DNA of 64,000 nucleotides, taken from assembly GCF_002224125.1 (NCBI RefSeq), contig NZ_NCSM01000015.1:62001-126000 (forward strand), written 5' to 3'. The translations under genes and the position numbers were made by a program. The notes beneath the pieces were generated by a model. It ran no database searches, was not told the origin of the DNA, and saw nothing but the letters and a program-made list of their open reading frames with translations. This DNA is from Streptomyces sp. NBS 14/10. GTDB taxonomy: Bacteria > Actinomycetota > Actinomycetes > Streptomycetales > Streptomycetaceae. Below, piece by piece: positions 26,501-34,195 of the stretch (positions are counted from its first letter, which is position 1; every line of letters starts with the position of its first letter).

Positions 26501-27145
26501 GCCCCCGGCTTGGACGCGGGCACCAGCCCCGAGAACGACCTGGCGCGCCTGGCCGCCCGTCAGGCGGCGGTCGTCCGACGCGTGTGGCCGACCGGACCGT
26601 ATCGGCTGGCGGGCTGGTCGTTCGGTGGTGTTGTCGCCTTCGGGGTCGCGTGCGAGCTCGTCCGGGAAGGACTGCGCGTCGAGCCGCCGGTGCTGATCGA
26701 CAGCTATCCGGTGGTCGAACCGGCCACGGCCGGGGACAGAGCGGCCGAGTTCGTCGCCACGTTCGTCCGAGAACGAGGACTGTCGGCTCCGCCGACACCG
26801 CGGCGGTCCGCCGACGCCCAGGACAACGACCCCGTCGGATGGAGCATCAGCCGGCTGCGGGAGATCGGCGTGCCGCCGCGCGAGATCGACGACGAGGAGA
26901 TCGCCCGGTACTGGCGCGTCTTCGACGCGGCGGCACGGGCCGCCGAGCGGCACCGGCCCACCCGTTTCCCCGGACCGCTCCTGCTGCTTCGGCCGCGGCG
27001 CCCGGGACGGCCGCAGGCCGGTCCGGCGGGTGGCTGGGGCGCTCTGGCCGACGGCGGGGTGGAGGTGCGCCGGGTACCGGGCGACCACTTCACGGTCCTG
27101 GGCGCCGACGCGGCCGCGGAACTCAGCAGGATTCTGACCTGCTGA
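20501..27145 (+). CDS. Non-ribosomal peptide synthetase, C-T-C-A(FkbM methyltransferase)-T-TE
   Basis: The 2214-residue protein reads, in order: condensation domain C1 (1-~440, HHIVADR at 137-143); carrier T1 (Ser513 in GGSSL); condensation C2 (~563-1005, HHSVCDA at 710-716); adenylation domain (~1011-1488, core YTSGSTGKP near 1188); an FkbM-type methyltransferase inserted in it (~1490-1760, SAM motif VVFDVGANIGLF at 1553-1564, LLKIDVERGE later); the A-domain end with catalytic Lys1853 (NGKTDR); carrier T2 (Ser1908 in GGHSI); and a thioesterase (Ser2040 in GWSFGG). The adenylation pocket, aligned by hand from Asp1234, reads DVWHLSLVDK, a serine-type code. Both condensation motifs replace the usual final Gly (HHxxxDG) by Arg or Ala. 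Module 1 has no adenylation domain, so T1 must be loaded in trans. Expected output is an acyl- or aminoacyl-(O-methyl)serine derivative (inference). Confidence 0.92.
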   Translation: MDQRPLSFSQEALWFLCRLQPDSPFYNMSRGYRLCGALERQALESAFADVVRRHAILRTRIVERDDRPELIVDPPQSRWTFETADVSGLPTAQRQSEVSRLNLELARRPFDLAHDLPVRARLTRLDETEHLLHVVFHHIVADRWSLDRVFAPELAERYAAHLGGDAAPMPELTTQYWDFAQRQREELTEEKRRSRLRYWWDSLIGAPAVLEVPGDRPRPATRGFRGETYAFSLPDSLVKGAHELSRQGRTTMFMTMLTAFAGAVAQSSGTDDLIIGVPVMSRGRFDHPELIGMFVNTLPLRIDLRGGPPALTALKRVRSAVLGALGNGELPFEQIVAGLDIDRDLSRNPLIQVVFQFEDVPPGARFTEPEVFAEPVGVSSRSIRFDLELHMWLRPDGGVSGKAAYATDLYDRDTIAALVRRIERVLGAMVASPDQPLPGVAATRSRQLSHGSAISVPRVRRLDDRPDAAVSAPDSVARPLTPAERLVLDVWQEVLDVTGIRPGDNFFHVGGSSLRATRVAARLRQRLDLEVPLRLLFQHRTAERLAAALPAVPKAAGDELTGIPRPAMPPLSFGQERLWFLDQLVPGSTAYVMGTGFRLVGDLDPVVLRRALDELVRRHEVLRTSFPLDVSGRPWQSVASATSATPIALPVVEVAQAPDEGTIDEDITDTVVRLARERAEEGFPLASGPLLRATLFRFTSRLHALVLHIHHSVCDAVSLNLIAREIAALYTALVQGVPPDLPEPPLQYADYATWQRQRAQGAEAEREIAHWRRRLVGLTPLDLPTDRPRPAVQSLTGGRYSFNLPQDLTRAMARSGEGEDGTPYLVMLTAWAALLARYCDQDDVCVATPVDNRTRPELEQLVGFFADTVVIRIDLGGDPSFRELLHRVRDTFLEAHEHRNVPFERLVAELPVEQDASRNPLAQVALVLHDDRVPAIGLGPVRAEPFGLSNPATRFDLELHMRIEADRTRCLLTYAADLFDEKTVARMARHLVNLLGAAVADPERPVSRLEILEPEERHELLVTFNDTDIDLGGFAALHELVEEQVRRSPDAPAVVFGDRTLSYSALDAGADHLAAHLRDLGAGAERIVAVCLERSFDLVTALLATLKSGAAFLPLSPDDPPGRLAALIGDASPAVLVTSESLRRRLSVDLPVDLPVVVVDAVRAEEPRPPAPRTAAPVEPRRMAYVLYTSGSTGKPNGAVNTHEGIVNRLRWMQAQIPLDAGDAVLQKTPVTFDVCVWEFFWPLISGARLVLAEPGGHRDPDYLARVIREQRITTVHFVPSMLHLFLARPGVEEATASLCRVLCSGEALDPGLQERCRRRIAADLYNLYGPAEAAVDVSFWRCRRGPRPDTVPIGRPIANTQLYVVDRHLQPVPAGVPGELCIGGVGVGRGYLGRDTLTELRFPSDPFRPGPGRRLFRTGDRARYRPDGALEFLGRRDDQVKLRGVRMELGEIEAALTAHPAVEAAAVALRADTPGGPRLVAYAVPEPRWAGVPRRLAGLDRTGRAVGQHRTVLPDGTPVFHRHGGETAFMYGEIFTARTYALPGVRLPDRAVVFDVGANIGLFSLFAHRDCHDPLVYAFEPVPQVCDILRLNAELHGIDARVFDTALGDRPGTAEFTFYPGVSMLSGRYADSRLDRQRVRTIASKDLGPAVSGRDVEDILDARLGATRMTRPVITLSSVIEEQEIARIDLLKIDVERGELDVLAGIADGHWPLIRRIVIEVDDADGRLAAVLELLRSHGYSVAVDDSTGQAAADGLRVVHASHASREPAGPRGTGGCDGPGADSGREDAAGRLLGEDHGGPEERHTSSEERYPSPDRLAGDLLAFLRHRLPLPMVPSSVVFLDELPLSPNGKTDRRRLPAPGDQPEQRGAVSPRDDTERALTELAEGLLGVSSLGVTDDFFALGGHSILAAQLMARVETAFGRRPSLAAFLREPTVERLAGSLRADRSPDPAPDGVVRLRAGTGDQPPLFLFAPLGGGVLCYRELVRHLPPGPAVYGLRAPGLDAGTSPENDLARLAARQAAVVRRVWPTGPYRLAGWSFGGVVAFGVACELVREGLRVEPPVLIDSYPVVEPATAGDRAAEFVATFVRERGLSAPPTPRRSADAQDNDPVGWSISRLREIGVPPREIDDEEIARYWRVFDAAARAAERHRPTRFPGPLLLLRPRRPGRPQAGPAGGWGALADGGVEVRRVPGDHFTVLGADAAAELSRILTC

Positions 27146-27192
27146 CCGGCCGTCCGGCTGACCTGCTGACCGGACCGGCCGTCCGGCTGACC
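27144..27192. repeat. 20-base direct repeat at the end of the NRPS gene
   Basis: The unit GACCGGCCGTCCGGCTGACC occurs at 27144-27163 and again at 27173-27192, period 29 bases, starting inside the NRPS stop codon. Each copy contains a small GC-rich inverted repeat (CCGG...CCGG). The repeat fills the 107-base gap between two convergent long genes, where it may serve as a bidirectional terminator; no T-run is present. The rest of the gap holds nothing recognisable. Confidence 0.7.
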
Positions 27193-27252
27193 GACTCACG
27201 GGCTGACCGGGGCGTTGGCGGTGGCCGGGGTCGTGTCGCCGACGCCCCGGCG

Positions 27253-30200
27253 TCAGCCCTCCTGCTCCCGCAGGGCGGTGGCGAGAGCCCGTACCGTCGG
27301 ATGTCGGTACAGCGCGCGGAGCGGCAGCCTGCGTTCCAGCCGCCGGGCGACCTCGTGCTGCAGCCGTGCGGCGAACAACGAGTTTCCGCCGACTTCGAAG
27401 AAGCTCTCCTCCCGGCCGATGAACCCACGGCCCAGGACGTCGCAGACGACACGGGCGATATCGGTCTCAAGGCCCGCCTTCGGCGGCTGGGTCCGTGAAG
27501 GATCGCGGCTGCCGATCGCCAGGCGCGCCAGGGCGGTGCCATCGATCTCTCCGGCCGGGGTGTGCGGGAGGGCCGGTACGGAGGCGACATGGACGGGCAC
27601 ACCGCCGTCGGCGACAGCTGCCGCGGTCCTCAACACGTCTTCGGCCCGCGCCCCGCCTGTGTATCCGAGGAGAACGGCCCGCCGGGTCGCCGCGTCGGCC
27701 AGCAGCGGGCTGATGTCCGGGTTGTGCGCGTCCAGACCGATCAGCAGGTGGCGTTCGGTGCCGGTGCCGGTGCCAGCCCCGGCACCGGCGCAGGCCAGGA
27801 GCAGCGAGCCGAGCCCCTGTGCCGGTGTGATCGGGCGGAATCCGCGGGCCGCCGCGGCGGCCGTCATCGGCCCGTCGGCGTTCATGCCGACACCGCTCCA
27901 CTGGCTCCAGGCGAGCGACCGCACATCACGGTCCCTGGTGACTGCCCAGTAGGCGGCGAAGGTGTCCTGGAAGCTGCTGGCCGCGGCGTAGGCGCCGAAG
28001 CCCGTGCCGCCGAAGTAGCCGTTCACCGAGGAGAAGAGCAGGAGAAAGGCGTCCGGCCGGTCGTCCAGCAGATGTGCCGCCGCGAGTGTGCCCGCCGTCT
28101 TGGGCGCGAGGGTCTGCTCGTACTCCTCGGCCGGTGCGCGTGCCACCACATGCGCGGTGATGTCGTGCCATTGGTGGCGCAGGGACCGCCCGGCCAGGTG
28201 GAGTACTCCTGCCAGCGGCTTCCGCCATGCCTGCTCGGCCCTGGCCACCGCGTCGCCGAGCGCGTCGGTGTCGGTCACGTCGGCGCGCTCGTAGCGGATC
28301 TCGCCCTTGCTCTCCGGCGGAAGCGGGGAGGGAACGGGCGTCTCGGCGGCGTCCCGGCGGCCGAGCAGCAGGACCTTGGCGCCGTACGCGGTCGCCAGGT
28401 GGTGTGCGATCTCCTGGCCGATGCCGCCGAGGCCGCCGGTGATGGCGTACAGGGCGCCTTCGCGGAACGCGTCGCCGGAGCGGGAGAGGGTCGGTACGGC
28501 GATCGGCTGGAGCCGGGCGGCCAGGCGCCGCCCGGCGGCGTAGCGCGTCAGCGTCTCCCCGGGGGAGGTGAGTTCGGCGCGGATGGCGGTGATCAGGGCC
28601 GCGCGTCCGGCGTCGTCGGCCACGTCGATCAGGCGGGTCACCCCCTCTCCACGCTCGGTCGCCACGCTCCTCACCAGCCCGGTGAGCGCTCCGTTGGCGA
28701 GCGCCCCCGGGGCCGTCGGCGCGGGCGAAGCCCCCTCCGGAGCGACGGGGAGCCGGGTCGCCACCAGGAGCGGGGCCGTCGGCCACGGGCTGTCGGCCAG
28801 CGCTCGGACCAGCCTCGCGACGGACAGCGCCCCACGGCGCAGGCCCTCGGGGACGTCCTCGGGGGCGTCACCGGCGAGCGACCAGGCGTGGACGATCCCG
28901 TCGACTTCCGGGTATTCGCGCGCGACGGCCGCCAGCAGCGCTCGGTAGCCGGCTTCGTCCTCGGGGTCCAGCCGATAGCCGTCCGCCTCCTCGCGCAGGC
29001 CGTAGGGCCCGTCCGCCGGGCGGACGACGATCACCGGGCCGGGCGTCCGCGCCGCCGTGGCCCCGGCCAGGAGGCCGTCCTCGTGGTCGTCGGCAAACAC
29101 GACGAGGGGGTTGGGGGACTTCGCCGGGGGTGCGGCGGTGCGCAGCGGGGCCTCTTCCCACACCGGGGCGAAGAACCAGGGCGGCACGGTGTGCGGGCCC
29201 TCCTCGACGACTTCCAGCCGGCGAAGGCGCTCGTCGAAGGAGCCGGCGGTGTAGGACGCCAGGAGCTGTCCGCGCTGGATCTTGCCCGAGACGGTGCGCG
29301 GGAACTCCTCGGCGGCCAGCGGCACGACACGGTACGGAGCGAGGCCGGTCCGCGCGGCGACGCCGGTCGTGATGGCGCGGACGAGGGCCGCCTGACGTGA
29401 GAGGCCGTCGTCGTCAGCCCGTTCGGGCCGCTCAAACCCTGGTCGCCCGGTGGTGTCGGGCGCGGGGTCGGGTACGTCGGGTACGAAGAAGACCAGCAGG
29501 CGATCGGTGCCGATGCCGGGGGAGAAGAGTCCGCAGGCCGCCGCCGAGGACGGTGCGACACCCGGGATCGAGGTCACGACGTCCTCGATCTCGTGGCAGA
29601 AGTAGTTCGCCCCGTTGACGATGATGAGGTCGCGTTCCCGCCCGGCGATGACGAGACCGCCGTCCCATACGAAGGCCAGGTCTCCGGTCCGGAACCAGCC
29701 GTCGGCGGTGTACGCCTCGGCGTTCGCCTCCTCGTTGCCGAAGTAGCCGGTCATCATGGTCTCGCCGGTCACCTCCAGGCGGCCCACACGGCCGCGTGGC
29801 ACCACCGCCCCGTGCGCGTCGACGATGCGCAGCAGGGCGCCGGGCACCGGCTCGCCGACCGAGGTGAAGGTGACGGTCCGAGGGGAACCCGGCCGCGCGG
29901 GCCGCAGATCCCCGCCCAGGGAGTCCTGGTCGACCACGACCACGCCGAGGGTCCGGTCGTCGCGCGACAGCGGGGCGTGGGTGACCGCGGAGGCCGTTTC
30001 CGACATGCCCCAGACGACCATCATGGCGTCGGGCCGCAGGCCGTGGCGGGCGAGGAGGGTGAGAAAGGTGTGCGCGGTGCCGCTGACCACCGGCTCGCCG
30101 CCGTTGTAGACGACCCGCAGCGAGCTGAGGTCCCACCGGCCTTCGGCGATTTCGTCGGCGTACCCGTTGACCAGCGCGAAGGCGAAGTTGGGGGCCGAGA

Positions 30201-31290
30201 TGTTGGTGACGCGGTAGCGGTCGATCCAGTCGAGCCAGTTCAGGGGGCGGGCGGCGAACATGTCGGGGGTGACGTTCACCTGGGCGCAGCACAGAAACAC
30301 ATCCCGGGTGTGTGCCATCACCGAGCCCATCACATGGTCCATCGCGATCCAGTTGAGGGTGACGTCGTCCTCGGTGAGCCGGTTCACCACGGCGTCTCCC
30401 CAGGTGCGGGCCACGATGCTGTGGTGGTTGTGCCGTACGCACTTGGGCAGTCCGGTGCTGCCCGACGTGAGCAGGTTGAGCGCGGGACTGTCGGGCCCCG
30501 CCGCGAACCAGTCCCGGTCCCTGCGGTCGGCCATGATGTCGGCGATGGCGGCCACCCGGACACCTGTGCCCCACTGCCCTGACAGGGCGTCCGCCAGCTC
30601 CACGGCGTCGAGGTCGGTGAGGATCAGCGGATGGCCAAGCAGCGACCAGGTGTTGCGGAGCTTGCCCGAGCCCCGTTCCCCGTCCGGGACCACGGCCATC
30701 GGGGCGGGCAGGAAACCACCGAGGACGCAGGCCCAGAAGGCGGTCACGAAGGAGTGGTTGGCGTCGAACTGGAAGAGGACCGAGTCGCCCGGGCGCAGAC
30801 CGAGCGCGCGTAACCCGGCCAGGGCGCGCTCGGCGTCGGCGAGGAGCCGGGGGTAGGTCATATGGACACTGGTGCCTTGCCGGGTCAGGAAGGTGATCCC
30901 TCGCTCCGGTGCCTCCTCCGCGGCCCTGGCCAGGGCCGCCTGCAGGGTACGAGGGTGGTCGACGGGCAGGCCGAGTGAGCCTGAGCCGAGGACGGAGGGT
31001 TCCCGGGCACCGTCCTCGGCCCGTGCTCCGTCCTCCGCCGGTGTTTCGTCGTCGGGGGCCGCGGTGGCGTCTTCGGCGGTGTCCGCGCCCGGCTCCTCCG
31101 CCGTGTCCGCCGGCTCTCGCCCGGATACTGTGGGCAGTACGTCGGCGAGGTGCCGGCCGCGCATGGGCAGCGGGACCCGCCAGTCCAGCGCGACCGCGTC
31201 GGACACCTGCGGAAGCGCCTGAACGGCCGACCTGATCTTGCCGAGCACCTCGGCCGGAACATCGGACATCTGCACATGGGGCTCGTTCAA
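27253..31290 (-). CDS. Acyl-activating/ketoreductase/carrier protein (AL-KR-ACP)
   Basis: The start is TTG 31290, preceded by AGGAGG at seven bases; a reading frame further upstream enters an 8-base tandem repeat. The 1345 residues comprise a ~90-residue leader, an adenylate-forming domain (~90-690; LLTSGSTGLPKC near 270; GMSETAS; GRERDLIIVNGANYFCHEIED near 547), more like fatty-acyl-AMP-ligase/loading domains of trans-AT polyketide synthases than NRPS A domains, a ketoreductase (~800-1150; Rossmann TGGLGGIG near 950; catalytic Ser in LLLFSSVNGYF and Tyr in GAYAAAS), and a carrier (Ser1304 in EVGGNSL). There is no condensation, ketosynthase or release domain, so it must hand its acyl chain to another protein, most simply to C1 of the NRPS. 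The KR suggests a keto-acid or beta-keto starter reduced to a hydroxyl. Confidence 0.88.
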   Translation of the reverse strand: MNEPHVQMSDVPAEVLGKIRSAVQALPQVSDAVALDWRVPLPMRGRHLADVLPTVSGREPADTAEEPGADTAEDATAAPDDETPAEDGARAEDGAREPSVLGSGSLGLPVDHPRTLQAALARAAEEAPERGITFLTRQGTSVHMTYPRLLADAERALAGLRALGLRPGDSVLFQFDANHSFVTAFWACVLGGFLPAPMAVVPDGERGSGKLRNTWSLLGHPLILTDLDAVELADALSGQWGTGVRVAAIADIMADRRDRDWFAAGPDSPALNLLTSGSTGLPKCVRHNHHSIVARTWGDAVVNRLTEDDVTLNWIAMDHVMGSVMAHTRDVFLCCAQVNVTPDMFAARPLNWLDWIDRYRVTNISAPNFAFALVNGYADEIAEGRWDLSSLRVVYNGGEPVVSGTAHTFLTLLARHGLRPDAMMVVWGMSETASAVTHAPLSRDDRTLGVVVVDQDSLGGDLRPARPGSPRTVTFTSVGEPVPGALLRIVDAHGAVVPRGRVGRLEVTGETMMTGYFGNEEANAEAYTADGWFRTGDLAFVWDGGLVIAGRERDLIIVNGANYFCHEIEDVVTSIPGVAPSSAAACGLFSPGIGTDRLLVFFVPDVPDPAPDTTGRPGFERPERADDDGLSRQAALVRAITTGVAARTGLAPYRVVPLAAEEFPRTVSGKIQRGQLLASYTAGSFDERLRRLEVVEEGPHTVPPWFFAPVWEEAPLRTAAPPAKSPNPLVVFADDHEDGLLAGATAARTPGPVIVVRPADGPYGLREEADGYRLDPEDEAGYRALLAAVAREYPEVDGIVHAWSLAGDAPEDVPEGLRRGALSVARLVRALADSPWPTAPLLVATRLPVAPEGASPAPTAPGALANGALTGLVRSVATERGEGVTRLIDVADDAGRAALITAIRAELTSPGETLTRYAAGRRLAARLQPIAVPTLSRSGDAFREGALYAITGGLGGIGQEIAHHLATAYGAKVLLLGRRDAAETPVPSPLPPESKGEIRYERADVTDTDALGDAVARAEQAWRKPLAGVLHLAGRSLRHQWHDITAHVVARAPAEEYEQTLAPKTAGTLAAAHLLDDRPDAFLLLFSSVNGYFGGTGFGAYAAASSFQDTFAAYWAVTRDRDVRSLAWSQWSGVGMNADGPMTAAAAARGFRPITPAQGLGSLLLACAGAGAGTGTGTERHLLIGLDAHNPDISPLLADAATRRAVLLGYTGGARAEDVLRTAAAVADGGVPVHVASVPALPHTPAGEIDGTALARLAIGSRDPSRTQPPKAGLETDIARVVCDVLGRGFIGREESFFEVGGNSLFAARLQHEVARRLERRLPLRALYRHPTVRALATALREQEG

Positions 31291-31332
31291 CGATTCTCCT
31301 CCTGTCTTCGAGGCGCGGCGGGGCATCATCGG

Positions 31333-31396
31333 GTCACTCAGCCACTCAGCCACTCAGCCACTCAGCCACTCAGCCACTCGGTCACTCGGTCACTCG
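31333..31396. repeat. 8-base tandem repeat, eight units, between MFS and AL-KR-ACP genes
   Basis: Eight head-to-tail 8-mers: one GTCACTCA, four GCCACTCA, one GCCACTCG and two GTCACTCG. The array begins in the last codons of the MFS gene (its TGA, read on the minus strand, is inside a repeat unit at 31390-31392) and ends about 40 bases before the TTG start of the next gene. Unit number could vary by slippage and alter spacing in the operon. No hairpin is formed by the array. Confidence 0.85.
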
Positions 31397-32595
31397 CGTA
31401 TGTCGGCCTTTCCGAGCGGGCCCAGCCAGAAGCAGCCGGTGACGGCGGCCATGAGCACGGCCGTTCCGGCATACACCACCGCGATACGTCCGGTGGCGCT
31501 GATGAGCCAGGCGCCGATGAAGGCGCCGATGGGCTGTGCCGACCAGGCGAGCACCTGTCCGGTCGTCTGCACACGGCCCAGAAGGTGGTCGGGCACGACG
31601 GTCTGACGTAGCGTCAACGTCCTGACGGCGTAGACGGACGGCAGCCCGGCCGCGCACGCCCAGAACACCGCGCCGAGGCGGATATCGGTACTGACCGAAA
31701 GCCCCAGCACCAGGACGCTCCAGCACATCATCACCCCCAGGGTGGCCGTCGTGAACGACACCTGGCGTGCGAGGCGGCTGAAGGTGAACAGCGCGACGGC
31801 TGTGCCCAGAGCGCCGCAGGCGAACAACAGGCCGACCTGCGCGTCGTCGGCTCCCAGCCGCTGATGGGCGAACAGGACGAGCTGGGAAGTGACGGTGGAG
31901 CCGATCAGGTTGTACAGCGCCGCGTGCAGGGCGATACCGCGCAGCACCGGGTCGGCCAGCACATACCGCAGTCCGGTGCCGATGTCGGAGGCGACGGAGC
32001 GCCGCTCCTTCCGTGGCGGGTCGCCGCTGAAGCGGGTGCGGATGGCCAGCAGCAGGGCCGCCGCGAGCCAGAACGAGACGGCGTCGATGGCGAAGACACC
32101 GGTGACCGGTAACCCGCCGCCGATCAGCGCTCCCGCCAGAAGAGGCCCGGTGACCTGTGCCGCCGCGTAACCGGCGCGCAGCCTCCCATTGGCGTCCGCC
32201 AGTTCGTCCCGGGACACCAGACTGGGGATCGCCGTGCTCTCCACCGCGGAGGAGACGATTCCCAGAGACGTGTTGACGAACGCGACCGCGTACACGGCCC
32301 ACACCGTCAGCACGTCCAGGCCGCCGAGGACCGGCAGGACCGCGATCGTCAGCCCCCGGGTCACCACCGCGCCGACCAGCGCGCGGCGGCGGTCCACCCG
32401 GTCGACCCAGGCGCCGATCACCAGGCCGAACAGGATGTAGGGCAGGAATCCGGCGACGGTGGTGAGCGCGAGGTTCACCGCGGAGCCGGTGAGTCTGAAC
32501 ACCAGGAGTGGCAGACCGAAGGCCGTGAAAGACGATCCGACATTCGATATCGTCTGGCTGATCAGAAACAGCCGGTAGTCGCGCCGCCGCGGCAT
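31390..32595 (-). CDS. MFS exporter of the biosynthetic cluster
   Basis: The 401-residue protein has twelve hydrophobic segments, the loop 2-3 motif GAWVDRVDRRRALVG (family GxxxDRxxRR) and a matching loop in the second half (LARQVSF), as in the macrolide-efflux/enterobactin-exporter (MefA/EntS-like) group of MFS proteins. It sits upstream of the AL-KR-ACP gene on the same strand and is divergent from the discrete ligase, with 61 bases between the starts. Export of the cluster product or self-resistance is the likely job. Its 3' end is embedded in the 8-base tandem repeat. Confidence 0.9.
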   Translation of the reverse strand: MPRRRDYRLFLISQTISNVGSSFTAFGLPLLVFRLTGSAVNLALTTVAGFLPYILFGLVIGAWVDRVDRRRALVGAVVTRGLTIAVLPVLGGLDVLTVWAVYAVAFVNTSLGIVSSAVESTAIPSLVSRDELADANGRLRAGYAAAQVTGPLLAGALIGGGLPVTGVFAIDAVSFWLAAALLLAIRTRFSGDPPRKERRSVASDIGTGLRYVLADPVLRGIALHAALYNLIGSTVTSQLVLFAHQRLGADDAQVGLLFACGALGTAVALFTFSRLARQVSFTTATLGVMMCWSVLVLGLSVSTDIRLGAVFWACAAGLPSVYAVRTLTLRQTVVPDHLLGRVQTTGQVLAWSAQPIGAFIGAWLISATGRIAVVYAGTAVLMAAVTGCFWLGPLGKADIRE

Positions 32596-32656
32596 GGTGC
32601 CAACCTACATGAGGCGATCGGGGCGTTCGAGACCCAGCGAAAAGGCAGGACCGTAC

Positions 32657-34159
32657 ATGCCTTCTCCCCAGCAGGAATCCACGGAGCCCACGGAGTCCAC
32701 CGAGTCCACGGAGCCCACCGTCACCATCGGCGAACGCATCGGGCAGCTGGCCGCCGAACACCCGGCCGTCACCGCCGTCCTGTCGGTGGCGCCGAACGGC
32801 CGTGTGTCGGAGCTGACGTGGGCCGAGCTCGAGCGGCTGACCAACTCCGCGGCGCGCGGCCTCGCCGAGCGCGGTGTCACCTCGCGGAGAACGGTGGCGG
32901 TGGCCCTGCCGGCCGGTCCGGACCATGTGGTGGCGACCGTCGCCGCCTGGAAACTCGGCTGCCTCGTGGTGCCGCTCGATCCGCAGGGAACGGCGGCCGA
33001 GCGTGCCGCCGTCGGCGCCGCGATCGGCGAACACGTGCTGATCGGCGACGTCGACGGGGCGGATATACGGCCGGGGTGGTGGCGCGAGCGCCGGCACAGC
33101 GACGCTCCGCTCCTGCGGCAAGGCACCCCGCGGTCCGCCACGCTGACCGGCGGTACGACGGGGCTGCCACGGGTGATCGTGCGGCCGCGGCCGTGGACGT
33201 ACCGGCCGGGCGCCTGGGAGGCTCGGCACGACAAGGCGCAGGGCATGCGTCTCGGCCAGACGCAACTGCTTGTCCTGCCGCCGTACCACACCGGGTTCCA
33301 GGCGCTGTACCAGGGCCTGGCGCTCGACCACCGGATCATCATCATGGAGCGGTTCGTCCCGTCGCTGTTCCTGAAGCTCGTGCAGGAACACCGGGTCAGC
33401 TATGTACGGATGGTGGCCGCGATGATGCGGATGCTGCTCGATGTGCCGGGGCTGAGGGACTACGACCTGTCCAGCATCGAGACGCTGCACCACGGCGCGG
33501 GTCCCTGCCCGGAGAAGGTCAAGCGGGCCTGGCTGCAGCTGATCGATCCCGGGCGGGTGTATGAGATCTACGCCAGCCAGGAGCGGGTCGGCAGGACGGT
33601 GATCCGGGGCGACGAGTGGCTGAAACGCCCGGGCAGCGTCGGCCGTCCGACCGACTGCGAGATACGGATCTACGACGACGGCGGGCGGCGGCTGCCGGCC
33701 GGTGAGGTCGGCGAGGTCTTCATGCGGACACCGGGTGTCGGGCAGCCGAGCTACCTCGGCGACGGACCGCGCCTGCCCGAGCGGGACGGCTTCCTCACCG
33801 TCGGCGATCTCGGCCACTTGGACGCCGACGGCTACCTCTACCTCGTGGACCGCAAGAGCAACGTGATCAACGTGGGCGGGAAGAACGTCTATCCCGCCGA
33901 GGTCGAGGCGGTGTTGCTGGAGATGCCCGGCGTCGCCGACGCCGTCGTCACCGGACGACGGCACGAGTACCTGGGACAGGCGGTGCACGCGCTCGTCGTA
34001 CCGTCCGACCCGGCCGATCCGGTCACCACCGCGGCCGTCGACGCGTACTGCCGTGAACGGCTGTCCGACGCCAAGGTGCCCATGACATGCCAGATCGTGG
34101 CGAGCGTCCCGCGCCAGAGCAGCGGCAAGGTGCGCAGGGCCGAACTCGGGGAGCGCTGA
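32657..34159 (+). CDS. Discrete adenylate-forming acyl ligase
   Basis: The 500-residue enzyme has the adenylation core LTGGTTGLPRVIV (P-loop), YEIYASQERVG (A5), VGDLGHLDADGYLYLVDRKSNVINVGGKNVYP (A7-A8, residues ~400-430) and the C-terminal Lys in SSGKVRRAEL. It lacks a carrier domain. The sequence style resembles acyl-CoA/bile-acid-CoA ligases found in natural-product clusters. It starts with an odd low-complexity leader made of Glu-Ser-Thr-Pro repeats before TVTIGERIGQLA. ATG 32657 follows AGGCAGGA. It probably activates the starter acid for the free carrier or for T1 of the NRPS (inference). Confidence 0.88.
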   Translation: MPSPQQESTEPTESTESTEPTVTIGERIGQLAAEHPAVTAVLSVAPNGRVSELTWAELERLTNSAARGLAERGVTSRRTVAVALPAGPDHVVATVAAWKLGCLVVPLDPQGTAAERAAVGAAIGEHVLIGDVDGADIRPGWWRERRHSDAPLLRQGTPRSATLTGGTTGLPRVIVRPRPWTYRPGAWEARHDKAQGMRLGQTQLLVLPPYHTGFQALYQGLALDHRIIIMERFVPSLFLKLVQEHRVSYVRMVAAMMRMLLDVPGLRDYDLSSIETLHHGAGPCPEKVKRAWLQLIDPGRVYEIYASQERVGRTVIRGDEWLKRPGSVGRPTDCEIRIYDDGGRRLPAGEVGEVFMRTPGVGQPSYLGDGPRLPERDGFLTVGDLGHLDADGYLYLVDRKSNVINVGGKNVYPAEVEAVLLEMPGVADAVVTGRRHEYLGQAVHALVVPSDPADPVTTAAVDAYCRERLSDAKVPMTCQIVASVPRQSSGKVRRAELGER

Positions 34160-34195
34160 CCCGGCGGCGCCGGGTGGGTCCTGCCGGATCACGGT

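Noticed and set aside
27562..29400. Long plus-strand open frame opposite the AL-KR-ACP gene
   Set aside because: Low-complexity Arg/Gly/Ala-rich sequence without family motifs; shadow of the real gene.
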